Assembly (NCBI GenBank): GCA_003667245.1
Contig: RCNN01000163.1
Location: 1-59,115, forward strand
Direction of reading: 5' to 3'
Length of the DNA stretch: 59,115 bases
From: Heterostelium multicystogenum
Taxonomy: Eukaryota; Evosea; Eumycetozoa; Acytosteliales; Acytosteliaceae
Positions 36,397 through 47,653 of the stretch are shown here, piece after piece. The position numbers and the translations under genes are program-made. The notes under the pieces were generated by a model. The model saw only the letters and a program-made list of their open reading frames with translations. It searched no databases and was not told where the DNA came from. Numbering within the stretch: the stretch's first letter is position 1; every line of letters starts with the position of its first letter.

Positions 36397-38309
36397 TTAT
36401 AGACATGTTGGACCTGAAGCACCAGAGAAGCATTTGCATTTAATAAATCTCCATCATCATCCAATTGAGCGACACCAAGATAGCAATGTCCATTGACACC
36501 CATTGCTCTCCACTAATAATCGAAATAGTTTTGTGTTAGTTTTGTTGTATATCTTTCTTTAAAGTGGTGTCACAACATACATATTTAAAAGTATATTCGT
36601 CGTAGAGTGGAACAGATAATGGATCTGAAATGGATGTAGTGTTGACAATATTCTGACCCACAATTCCACCCGAGTAGAAAGTTCCAGATTTGGCTTCTGA
36701 GGAAGTGGAGTTAGAAAAAGTACCACCGACCAATATTTTTGGGTAGGTACTAAAGTATACACCACCAGCAAATCGTCCAGCATCGTTTCTATTGAAATAA
36801 GAATTATACAAGCTGACGATAAATGGATCAGATTTCAATGGTGATTGGTTCAAATACTATTAAATATGTTAGAATAAAAGTCAAATATGAAATTGCTTAT
36901 GAAAGACTTACAATTGCACCTCCATCATACACAGCAAGATTTTCAAAGAAATGAGACTCCTCTATAGAAACTGAGATCGAGTTTCCAGAGCCTACGTAAA
37001 CTGCACCTCCAGAAAAATTGGCCATATTATAATAAAAGTTACAATCAGTAATAGATGGGTGGTATATGTTGTATAGACAGCTCCTCCTAAACCATCGGCT
37101 TCATTCTGTGTGAAAGTACTGTTGTCAATAAACAAGTCCGAGCTAGTTACGGCATCAGCATAGATTGCACCACCAGATCCACTGAAGAGAGCCTTATTCT
37201 CTGTAAAGTAGGAACCCTCTACAATGATATTGATACCAAAGACAGCACCACCGTATCCTGCACTGTTGTACACAAAATTAGCAGCTGAAATGTTGAGAGC
37301 TTTAAGACTGTATAGAGCACCACCTGTGAAAGATGCATGGTTTCCATTAAACAATGTACCTGCAAAGATATGGATTTCGCTCTCAGTTGCAACAGCTCCA
37401 CCCATGTATGATAGGTTATCGACAAAAGTAGAGTTTAGGGAAGTAAAGATATCACTATAGACGGCACCACCTCTGTCACTATAGGCTGCGTTTCCACCGA
37501 AAAAGCTGTTTGACACAAGAACATCGGCGTAAGGTGCATAAATAGCTCCACCAGCTGTAGGTGCTTGGTTATTAGTGAAATTACTATATAGAGTGGTGAC
37601 CATGCCAAAGTTGGTACGTAAAGCGCCACCATCATTATTAGTATAGCAGTTATTGAGGGTAGTGCTAAGGAAATTAATGGATGACTCATTGGCAACAGTA
37701 CTAATGTTAGAACTTAAATAGAGGCAACCATCATCAGCGTTGGGCTGACCATTGATAGTTAAACATTAAAGGTAACATCAATACTACTTAAAGTATTAAA
37801 CTTTAAAAATGGTTTCTGATCATTGAATTTAACCATATTAATATTGTTGTTTTCATTAGCTTACAGTGTTAATAATAAACTTACAGTTCCACAACTAAAA
37901 TTGGCATTGTTTGCAGAATAGAATGCAAGGTTACCCCCAAGATTAAGATCTCCAATGGCGCCAGGACAAGCATCTTGGTCGTAGTTACCACCTGGGATGT
38001 TAATGCCATAGAATTCGGAGGTAATAGAAATTTCTAAAAATTCTTTTAAACAGCTTACAACACTTGGACAGCTAGGTTGTTTTTGTGAAATTGGTAAGTA
38101 TCTATTTTAAAAGTGAATAATGTAATAAGGATACATACTATATACCTTGTGCAGCTTTGGAACAATGGGTTAATGATAGGTCAACGAGGCAAAAAAGTTT
38201 CTACTCGTACTTGTGATCTCTGACCTATTTGGCTTAATGATTCAAGACTAAGGGAATAGACATTTGAAAACGACAGTGCAACAAATAATAATATTAAATA
38301 TAATTTCAT
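36397..38309 (-). CDS. Secreted right-handed beta-helix protein with Pmp-like repeats
   Basis: ATG 38309 starts a signal peptide (MKLYLILLFVALSFSNVYSL). The body (37900-36560) is made of many turns with the pattern GGAIY/GGAVY ... F..N.A, for example AGGAIYAPYADVLVSNSFFG, GGAVYSDIFTSLNSTFVDN, GGALYSLKALNISAANF, SGSGGAIYADAVTSSDLFID. This is the parallel beta-helix repeat seen in polymorphic outer membrane and pectin-lyase-like proteins. The C-terminal part contains a Cys-rich EGF-like ending (KCKCFSGASGPTCL) in the frame that stops at 36397. Introns lie near 38130, 38050, 37880, 36910 and 36540. Frameshifts occur near 37740, 37060, 36970 and 36440. The protein is probably extracellular or surface-bound; no catalytic residues can be assigned. 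Confidence 0.78.
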
Positions 38310-38827
38310 TTCGTATCTGTTATATTTGTTGGTTCTCTAATATTAGTGACCTTTGTGTATATATATTTGAATGAAATTTAAACACATTTGAGCCTAGTCT
38401 ACATCTATTTAAACTTGATGGAACCTTAATCTATTTGTAGAATCTTAAAAATCTAGATAGGACATGATTTTTTTTTATCAATTTTACGAGTTGTAAAATG
38501 GGGTTGCTTAGTCACTGATTCCATAGAAGAGGAAATATAGTAAAAATTGTAAAACTCATTTAAATATCTTTGCAATTATAATCTAACTATCTAAAAAATT
38601 AAGATTTTATTCTAAATAGAACTATATGGAAACTATTCTTTCGATTCTTCAATTAACAATTACAGATATCGATAACAATCCTATTTGATTATATATAAAT
38701 ATATCTTGAGAAAGATAAATAATAGGATTGATTCCTACTATCAGGCAACTAAATTATATTCATAATATATTATTGTTATTGTTTAAATATTATATATATT
38801 TTGAAATTTATTATTTGATTTCTTTGT
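38310..38827. other. Intergenic region
   Basis: About 520 AT-rich bases between two minus-strand genes: the promoter of the beta-helix gene and the 3' region of the acyl-CoA oxidase gene. ATATATATAT runs lie at 38358-38366 and 38790-38800. Nothing else seen. Confidence 0.45.
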
Positions 38828-40901
38828 TTAATAATTTTTTGGATCTGAGAAATGAGCAACATAATCACCTGCAATGGGGGCACTGATAAGATGTTCTGGG
38901 ATATCGAATGCATTGACCAATGGTAGTGCATGATCTCTTAAGGCATTGCATACCTTGTTTGATTGCATTTTCGATTGCTTGAGCTTTGACTGGTGCAAAA
39001 TATTTATTAGAAAGGAACCATCCCATGTCGACTGTAGAGTTGTGATTTGGAAAATGTTAGTGAATTGCTTGGCGAAATTGATTGAATAGCAACATACCTT
39101 CAATTTTAGTTAAAGCAAATAAAATACATAATAGACTGAGGATTGGCTTAATTCCATCGTCTGACTTTTGAATTTCTTCCAAGAATTTCTCAATGGTGAC
39201 ACGCTCAACGTAGGCAATGGCAAGCTTGTGGACAAGGTCGAGACAGGAGTTCCATGCCTTTGAGCCAGACATCTTTTCATTTTTAACCTTGGTACGAAGC
39301 GATTTGACAAGTTGACGCAACAACTTGAACTCACGATAGATAAATGCGTCCAAAAGCATTTCAGCATCGAGCAAATGTGATTCAGTGTGAAGACGCTTGA
39401 CAAAGAAGTTCTTATTACGCAAGAAGATACCAATGTGTCTTTGGAGTAGGTGTAGCTCAACATTCCGGTGATTGCCTTTGATCCAGTGAAATAGGACTTG
39501 AATTCAATGAGAAGTGCCTTGGCTACAGCTTGCATCAAGACGGTGTTGTCACCCTCATAGGTAAGATCGACATCGGCGTCGTCTTGTAGATACCGATACG
39601 TGAGCTTGCAGCAAAACCAAATCCACCACATGCCTCACGACAGGTTTGAAGGGTATTGGAACGGTGCCATGTTGATGCTGCCTTGAAACCACAGGCTAAA
39701 AGGAAAACATCACGAGCATCTTTCTCTGTACGATTAGAGAAACGTGAAATAACATAGTGGACACTGATTTGATAAGCGTAGGTAGCAGCAATCAATGGGA
39801 AGAGACGACGTTGGTGTGAGAGATAGTCGATGAGCAACTCCTCTGGATTACCAAATTGACGACGTTGGAATGCATAACGAACAGCAATGGTCAGACCAAG
39901 TTTAGATGCATTCAAGGCCATGGAGGATACAGTAACTCTACCACCAATCAAGGCTTCCAACATTGAGTTTTGGCGCACATTTGGATTCTTAATCATGGTA
40001 GTGTAGACACCCTTTTCGTTGACATCACCGAAACGATTCAAAAGGTTGTCGTATGGGATTCTGACATTGTTGAACCAAATACGTCCATTGTCAACACCGT
40101 TCAAACCCATCTTTGGACCATTGTCAGCACATGTAACTCCTGGGAGAGTTTGTCGGTCTTAGGATCACGGATTGGGACTAAAAATGGGTGCAATCCATGA
40201 TTTTCTTTGTTGACAATGAGATTAGCAAAAACAGTAGCATAGGTACCATGCTGTCCAGCATTTCCAATCCACATCTTCTGTGCAGATTCATTTGGTGTAT
40301 TGATGATAAATTCACGAGTAGAGTGGTCGTACTCAGCGAGTGTCTCTACTCCCTTGACATTGCTACCATGTCCAAGCTCAGTGAGAGCGAAGCAACCTAG
40401 GATGTTCAAGCAATCGGTATCGCTATAGTAGATTTTGTGCTTGTCAGTTCCAAGGAAGACAATTGATCCAGCAAACAATCCCCACTGAACCGATGACTTG
40501 ACAGCCAACGACATGTCGCAGAGTACAAGAGATTCTTGGAATGCAACGAATCTCTTGAATTGAGTGGAAACTTCGTTCATCTTCAAAATGCCAAGAGAGG
40601 CCACCTTTTTCAAACGATTCAAAGTCAACTCACGCTGCTCCTGTACATTGGCGTAAGGTTGTGGTCTGAAGATTGGATCCTTCATCAAACTCGTACAATT
40701 TCTTCTTTGTTTCGCGAACCTGATCGTCTGGTTGTGGATGTCCAAGATGACCTCCTTCAACTTATCGACCTTCTCACTGTCCAACACTGGTAACTTCCAA
40801 TCTGCAGTAGCAGCAGTTCTAACAGCCTGTATCAAAGAAGCAGTATCATTTGATTCCAAATGACAAGACAATGTCTGAAGTCTTTCAAGAGCACTATCCA
40901 T
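38828..40901 (-). CDS. Peroxisomal acyl-CoA oxidase with PTS2 signal
   Basis: FAD enzyme of peroxisomal beta-oxidation, converting acyl-CoA to trans-2-enoyl-CoA and passing electrons to oxygen. From ATG 40901 the N-terminus is MDSALERLQTLSCHLE, in which residues 7-15 (RLQTLSCHL) match the PTS2 consensus R-L-x5-H-L. Then come GILKMNEVSTQFKRFVAFQE, SVQWGLFAGSIVFLGTDKHK, CFALTELGHGSNVKGVETLA (the acyl-CoA/FAD binding motif FALTELGHGSN), EFIINTPNESAQKMWIGNAG and NHGLHPFLVPIRD. The next frame carries MGLNGVDNGRIWFNNVRIPY, NLLNRFGDVNEKGVY, RQFGNPEELLIDYLSHQRRL and TCREACGGFGFAASSRIG. The end is DPKNY with no PTS1. The layout is that of the plant ACX2/ACX3-type oxidases, which also use PTS2. Frameshifts lie near 40115, 39590, 39440 and 39080. 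No intron is certain. Confidence 0.92.
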
Positions 40902-42723
40902 CTTTATCTATATATATCTAAATTTTATATCACTGTCTTTCAACTACTTCATTTTGATATGGTAAGTATTAGTATACTTGCAGCATGTCTGAATTTCAAA
41001 TTGGACCATTTAATCGAGTCCAAATCATACCTTATTTAGTAAAAATCTGTTTTTGTTTTTATAAAATCAACAACTATCGGTATTGGTTGTTGGTGTATTG
41101 GATTATTATCTTTTAATTGAATATGAGCTAAAATGAAATTGAATTGGATTGGTTGATTTGATTTATCGATTGATTGATTGATTCTGTCAACGTTATTTGT
41201 TTGTATTTATATTTTATGTGGTGTTTTATTTAATATTAATTTTAATAATTTATTTGTACAAAATGATATTCAAAATATATGAATAGTGGTTTAGTTGGTT
41301 TGCTGATTGGTGTTGTGTTGGTGTTTGCTTGTTTGCAGTATTGTTATTATTAATAGTAGTAGAAATGTTTTTCTATTGAATTTCAATATTACAAATAAAA
41401 CAACAGTATTATATATATTTATAATTTTAAAACGTTGTCTAATAATGCTATATCTAATATATAAAACAGAGGTTGTGGAGTTAGGGATGGATGAGATCAA
41501 ATATTGTTTATTTTAATTTAAAATAGTTGTTGGCATTGCTCAGCGTATAATACTGGTCATCGCGAAAAAAGCCACTTTTTATTGAATTTGAATAAATGAT
41601 GTTTACCATGACTATATATAGAATAATGTTACAAACAATTGAAATTTCGAGAAAATGTTATTTTTTGTTTTTTGTTTTTTTTGTTTTTAGGTTTTTTTGG
41701 TACTTGTCTTCAAAACTCATTATTGATTATATTAACTCGAAAAACAATTCTTGTGATAATGTAAATAATAATTTAAATACCATTGAATATCTTATTAATA
41801 AGGATATATTCAATGCATATTAATAAGGATGTATTTAACTTGTAAATATGTTTACTTGTTTATGTGTTAGGTTAAATAAATTCAAATCCAGTTAACGTTG
41901 AATGTAAAGCAAATAATGAATAATAGATATATCAATTAACTTGTTAGAAGTTTTACAATGACAATTAACAAAAAAAAAGAGAGAGAAAGATCAAAATATT
42001 AAGAAGATAAAGTGTATTTTTAAAAAAGAATTTAATTTAATTTTTTCTTTAGGTGGAATATTAGCTTGAATCTAGATATTATTGTCCCCTGCTGGGAGTT
42101 GGTTACCAAGATATTTTCCCTGGTTTATCAATTATTGTTTTTTTTTTTTTGAAGGTTGGTCATTTATTGTGAAGTTATGCTAATAAAAATAAAGTCTTAA
42201 ATTATGTCTTGCAATTAACATAATTTTACATCATATTATTGCAATTACATGGTTGCTAGTTAAGGAGTAGATGGGTGACAATCAAGGGAACTACTGGCAA
42301 CTTTGCTTTTTTATTAGTAGTAAGATTAAGATCATACTATATTAGCACCAGTGAGAGCAGTTTGCAGGTGCAATGATATTCAAAGGTTGAAATCCCAAAT
42401 ATCTAGATTTTTTAAAGTTCTACAACTTTATCAAAATTGAATCTAAAAAATCGAAATTTATTTTAAATCTGCTCCAATGTCAAGTTTGTTTTTCTATCGC
42501 CTTCACTCCCGACCCCCACTCAATCATCTCCCAGCCCACTCTTTTATTTTTCCATCTATCTCTAAATATCCGAGTTCTCTTTGAAAAAGCTCCTTGAATT
42601 AGATTTTGTGTCCTCCAACTAGAATTACATAAAGTAGAACAACCAAACTCTTTTTACAAAGCAAAACAGAGTTAGTTGCTAGCAAGAAATAATACAAATA
42701 ACAACTAATTATTTATCCTATTT
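40902..42723. other. Long intergenic region between divergent genes
   Basis: About 1.8 kb. Most is AT-rich with T/A homopolymers and GTTGGT/TTGATT repeats (41140-41175, 41290-41330). Three GC-richer patches stand out: 41535-41575 (gcattgctcagcgta ... catcgcg), 42084-42122 (gtcccctgctgggagttggt) and 42495-42545, a C-rich run (cactcccgacccccactc ... tcccagcccactc). Short open stretches here have the composition of the spacer and are not called as genes. Confidence 0.45.
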
Positions 42724-45700
42724 ATGCTCATTAATAAGAATAGCAATAGTATTTCTATTTGATGTTAGTAATTGTAGATTGAAACAATTTATAATTACCA
42801 AGATCATAAATGAATCGTATTTTTACCAATTCAATGAGAGTGATATACAGTACCTGCTATTGTTATTCCTGGATCTGAATGATGAAGAAATACTGAATTC
42901 CATTGATTTCCTACATTATCTAATAATGGTATGATATGGAATATGAAATTAATTAATTGATTGTAAGAAATTAATCGTATTTCATTAAATTAAGTTTGTG
43001 GAGTTACAAGTAGAAAACCCAAACTATAAGTTGAAGCTCCAACAATGTATATCTGGATATTTAAATAGATTCTATTTTAAATATTTTAATGAGAGGAATG
43101 AAGCTAAACTTCGGTTAATCAATAGTTTGAATCAAATATTAAAATTGGATGGTGTTGCAAGTCGCATTATCAACTCTTTGTTACGATACTGTTCAAACTC
43201 AATTCTTCGATCAATTCTCATTAGTTGTTTGCATAATCTTCTACCAGAGGTCAAGTCTCTCGCCCCAACAATTGGACCATATAGCGTCCCCAATTTCAAC
43301 ATGGATGAAGTATCACAATCAAGTGTAGATCATTTTTTTAGTAGTATATTTAAATGTCTACAAGACAATCAACAAACTATTTGACATAGAGACAGAATGC
43401 ATCAATTCACTAAAAGATACCACCATTAAATTGCCATATCTTATTCAAATATATCTCACACTTTCCATTGTTGAAAACAACCCGAAATCCATTATAAATA
43501 TTAAGACTCATCATGTCCAACAAAATATTTGAGTAAGTAGTAATAGATATTGGTGATAAAGTTAGAAACATACTTATTCAAGTTATCACTCAACAATTAA
43601 TAAAAAATTAGATTCATCATAAGATTATTAATCAATAAGATATTTATTGGACATCCATACTTTTTAAATACAATTATGATATTTAAATTCAACTTTGCAG
43701 TGAATGAGAGAAATGTTGGCTTTGTGAAAGAAGTTCTACCTAGCAATCCTGAATATCTAAAGATGATAATCGATCTATTCGATCCCCTCATACCAGATGA
43801 TTCCATTTGCGAAAAGTTTCAGACACTTAGTCTAAAATCCATTCGCAAGGTTGCCATGGGCTTGACACCCGAAAGGATGCAATCACAAAAAATTGTCGAA
43901 GTAATCGGCAACTTGGTAACATTTGCCAAACTAAAATCATTACTTCTATTAGATGTATATTTGAACGTTCATTGGAGTTTCCTGGATACATTTACCAAAG
44001 AATATGTAGTGATGAATGTACATATCGTCCATTCGAATCAGATAACCTAAAGAATCGAGATGACCTTGAGATTGTCATCAAAATTCTGCTAAATCTGTAT
44101 GAAATGGATAAAAAGTCATCATAAATTCATTGTAGCTATTTTCTATATTACCCTAATTCACGCTGGAATTGCCGATACCAAGCTAATCCGCGCCATTACA
44201 ACAAAATATATTGTTGAATTCAGGACCTATTTCCTTGACAATGCACTTCAATTCTTATCCAACCCAGCCTATGATCAGTATTGGCATATAGTAGCACCAC
44301 TGTTGTCACAACAACAGGTAAATCTACATATTGACCGATTGTTATCCGTCGACCAGGGTAGCATCTATACCTTTATCCAGAAGACCAGGATGCCCCTGGA
44401 CTCATTTAAATATTTCATAGACCAAATTGAATTTACTCCCATTCAAGTATCAAAGCTTTGCTATTCTTTCAAGCATCACCTACCGAATGAAGATCAGCTG
44501 AAATACTTCCTGGACAAATTCTTTAGAGAGGTCTATCACTTTGTCTTTTCATATTCTTGTATGATTTCAATGGAATATCAATCCATTACATTCCTATTGA
44601 ATACGATATACAAGAATGACAAGAGCCAGTATATTCCTAATCTTGTTCATGGAAACCTGCTGAAGCACCAATTGACCAACATCCTCTACCAAAGGCAATC
44701 GAAATACATCGATATACTCAAGTATTTTCCACCATACCAAAACCAGTATAAAGAGGAGCCAAAGACTTGGATGCAATTAAAAGCATTGAGCATAAACTGT
44801 TTTACCAATGGATACTCAAACTCAAAGTCATTCATATTTACACAAATATTAAGATATCTTTTGATGGATAAGACAATGTCAACTCGATGGAGAGTTGAAC
44901 TCTCAAAAGTCTGTGGACAATTTCATTTGATATGCTCTTCCATCATCTCAAACTATCCTATCAAATCACTTGAAATACAAAGCTCCCTCCTCTATATTGG
45001 ATCTAGGTTTTGTTTGTTTAAGAATCCTCCTCTGCATCTCGAAGACTACCAAGTTAAATTCATACCAAAGCAATATCTTGCAACTTGCTTTGATAACCTT
45101 CAGTCACTGACCCTATCATTCAACAACAACTTGCCCAACTTTGCAATGTATCTCTTGAAGCTTAGGAGTCTAAGAAGTCTGACACTAAGTGAGAAGCTCA
45201 ATGCCAACAGCCAAAACCATGAATTCATTGACTATCTTAAACAGTCAAGATATTTCAATGTTGTTCAATGCTCAAATGAAACCATCGAGATAATAGACAA
45301 CTCAATTTCCTCCGGTGATTCTACTAACGTCACTAACACCAGTTACTATCTCAATATTTATCTTCAACACTATTGTAGAAGTAACAATCACATAGAAACC
45401 ATTACTTTTAAGACTAAAGAGCATCTGCACAATCATATCGATGGACTTTCGATCATGAATCGATTCAAACAATCCCAATCCCAACGTAGATGTTCGTATA
45501 TCACTCGCTGGCTCCACTTCTACACAGAATCTAGATCTTTCCAGTTATAATCTATCGCTGGTAAAGGAGTTGAATATTAATATTCATGAAAATTTCGAAG
45601 CGGTGGTACTGGATAACATTGAAACGCTAGAAAATGTTAAGAAGCTGGTCCTAACTCTGGAGGGGGTTGGCTCACAAACAGAATCCTATGAAAAGCCCTG

Positions 45701-46268
45701 TCTTAAGTTGAGGCCACAAATTAAGAAGCTTCTGAACAAAGGAACGATCAGGACTGTGAGCCTTCATCTGATTGTCAGTGGCCCAATTTTACCCAATGAG
45801 AATGGTGATTTAATCACAACTCAGCCTGTAACCCAAGAAAACCTGTCGAATCTGAATGAAATCACTTCTCAGCTATTTGACCTGATAAGAGACCACAAGG
45901 ACTCTGTTACCAGACTCAAACTAAAGATCATTTTGAAGCATTCATATGATCTTGCACTCCTCAATGAAAGCGACAACGCATTCAACAAGCAAATCAATGC
46001 AATATTCCGAATGGTCGGAGTGCAAAAAGACTTCCAATCAATTTATCAAATCAAGTTGGGACTCTACATTCCTGACTATATTCTATCTAGTGGAGCCAAT
46101 AACTTTACTCCCACCCAAATCATTATCAAATCACCTCTCTTAAACCGACAGTTGATTAGCCGCTTCTTTGTATATACCAAACCCTTTGAACCAGCCGACA
46201 GCTCCCCCTACTCCAACTACCTAACATTCAATCGTACCTCTACAACTCCAACATCCAATACCAATTAG
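42724..46268 (+). CDS. Large leucine-rich orphan protein
   Basis: No known domain recognised. It is read from ATG 42724 (MLINKNSNSISI, then after a slip DVSNCRLKQFIITKIINES and YLLLLFLDLNDEEILNSIDF), through an intron at about 42930-42992, VENPNYKLKLQQCISGYLNR and LLRYCSNSILRSILISCLHN. A second intron or gap follows at about 43535-43700, then NERNVGFVKEVLPSNPEYLK. A long block (44090-45550) contains FLDNALQFLSNPAYDQYWHI, TFIQKTRMPLDSFKYFIDQI and LRSLRSLTLSEKLN. A last block in another frame (45570-46268) contains NIETLENVKKLVLTLEGVGS and PEWSEC-free, Leu-rich strands such as RLKLKIILKHSYDLALLNES, with a Ser/Thr tail. The spacing of Leu in the last 400 residues recalls degenerate leucine-rich repeats. 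No signal peptide or membrane helix. It may belong to a dictyostelid-specific family. Frameshifts lie near 42770, 43380, 44030, 44105 and 45545. Confidence 0.55.
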
Positions 46269-46881
46269 AAAATGCAAAACATACATATTTATGCATACAA
46301 TTCAAGTAATAAATATATATGTTTCATTGATAAAGAGTATATAAGTTATATAAATATAACAAATGTAAATCGACCAATTAGTAGTAGTAAGTTTATAAGA
46401 AATTCTAAAGAAGATTCAAAAAGATTTCTTCCCAAAATTTTAAAAAGATCAAATAAATTTAAAACAAAAAGATTGTACTATCTAATTATTTGTTCATTAT
46501 TAATAAAATCTACTTGATACATTTCTACTCGATAATTATTAATTAAATTAATATAGAATGTCGATTGGTGAATTGGTCAATATACACTGATCTCTGTTTC
46601 GGTGATTCATTGACATACAATCATTATGTCAGTTTCAAAAAAACAAAAAAATACAACATACCACCATAAAAAAAAAATATAAACTGAAAAAGAATTTGAT
46701 TTATTTTAATTTTTTTGTTTTTAAAACAAACTTCAGTTTCCCAGCCATTTCTTCTTTTATTTATTTTTGAATTTACAACAACAGTTTTTCATATTAAAAC
46801 ATCAACAGATTATATAACATTTCATATATATTATTACACTGCATTTGCATTATCTTTAGATATTATTACAGATTAAGAATA
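46269..46881. other. Intergenic region, promoter of the CHCHD gene
   Basis: About 600 AT-rich bases between two plus-strand genes. Poly-A/T runs lie at 46640-46690 and 46705-46725. The leader just before 46882 is AT-rich with TATATAT at about 46825. No RNA gene seen. Confidence 0.45.
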
Positions 46882-47399
46882 ATGGCAAGACGTGGAGCTT
46901 CATCATCAAGAGTCTCACCAAAGACTCCAACTACTACCACCGCTTCAAAACCAAAGACTTCAACTCCAGCACCAGCCCCAACTCCAGCAGCTAACCATGC
47001 TACCCCAACCCCAGTCGTAGTTCAAGGACCAGGTATCCTTTCAACTATGGCTTCATCAATGGCCGGTGCCGTTGCCGGTAATGTTATCGGTCACGCTTTG
47101 GTTGGTGGTGTCAGCTCATTGATGGGTGGTAACGAACCAGCTACCCAAGTCCCAGAGAACCACAACAACAGCAGCATGCAAATGGCCAACGAAACCAACC
47201 AATGCGACACCATCTACAAATGTATGTTCTACAGACACTGTTGATAACATCTGAATCGATCGATTTTACTAACTCACTGCCTCTCTCACAGCATTCATGA
47301 CCTGTTTAGAGAAGAACCAAAAACGATTTGGCCTCATGCCAATGGGTCTATGACTCATACATCAGCTGCAAGTCTAACTTCAACTATGGTCCACAATAA
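46882..47399 (+). CDS. CHCHD2/CHCHD10-like twin CX9C mitochondrial protein
   Basis: Small mitochondrial intermembrane-space protein of the CHCHD2/10 (yeast Mix17) family. It has a basic, Ser/Thr/Pro/Ala-rich N-terminus (MARRGASSSRVSPKTPTTTT), a central Gly/Ala-rich hydrophobic segment (MAGAVAGNVIGHALVGGVSS), and a C-terminal CHCH domain with two CX9C motifs. The first, C-DTIYKSFMT-C, is formed across the intron 47222-47291. The second is C-QWVYDSYIS-C. These cysteines would be oxidised by Mia40/Erv1. The second motif is out of frame by one base; shortening the A run at 47319-47323 restores it, with the stop at 47397-47399. Length about 145 residues, normal for the family. Confidence 0.92.
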
Positions 47400-47653
47400 A
47401 TAATAAACTTTTTAAATTATAACTTATCATTGTAAAGTAATATCACTAGCTATAGTGTTCTTAGTCAATTTATTATTATTTTTAAAATAATTTTATTTCA
47501 ATTTTTTTGATTTTTGTTTTTTTTTGTTTCTTTTTGAAAAACGAACGATGTAATTAATGATTTTTAAAAAATATATATTTTTATATTATTATTATTTTTA
47601 TTATTAGTTTGTGAATCACGAGTTTATTAGTAATAGATTTGATTGATTGACTG

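Noticed and set aside
41291..41823. Short open stretches on both strands in the 1.8 kb spacer
   Set aside because: Strings of Ile, Phe, Asn and Lys from AT-rich DNA, on opposite strands of the same repeats. No gene-like composition.
42375..42400. Another tRNA-like T-arm (GGTTGAAATCCC)
   Set aside because: The upstream 60 bases cannot form the other arms of a tRNA.
46272..46517. Open plus-strand stretch of 81 codons after the orphan gene
   Set aside because: AT-rich spacer composition, no homology, and it begins directly after the preceding stop.
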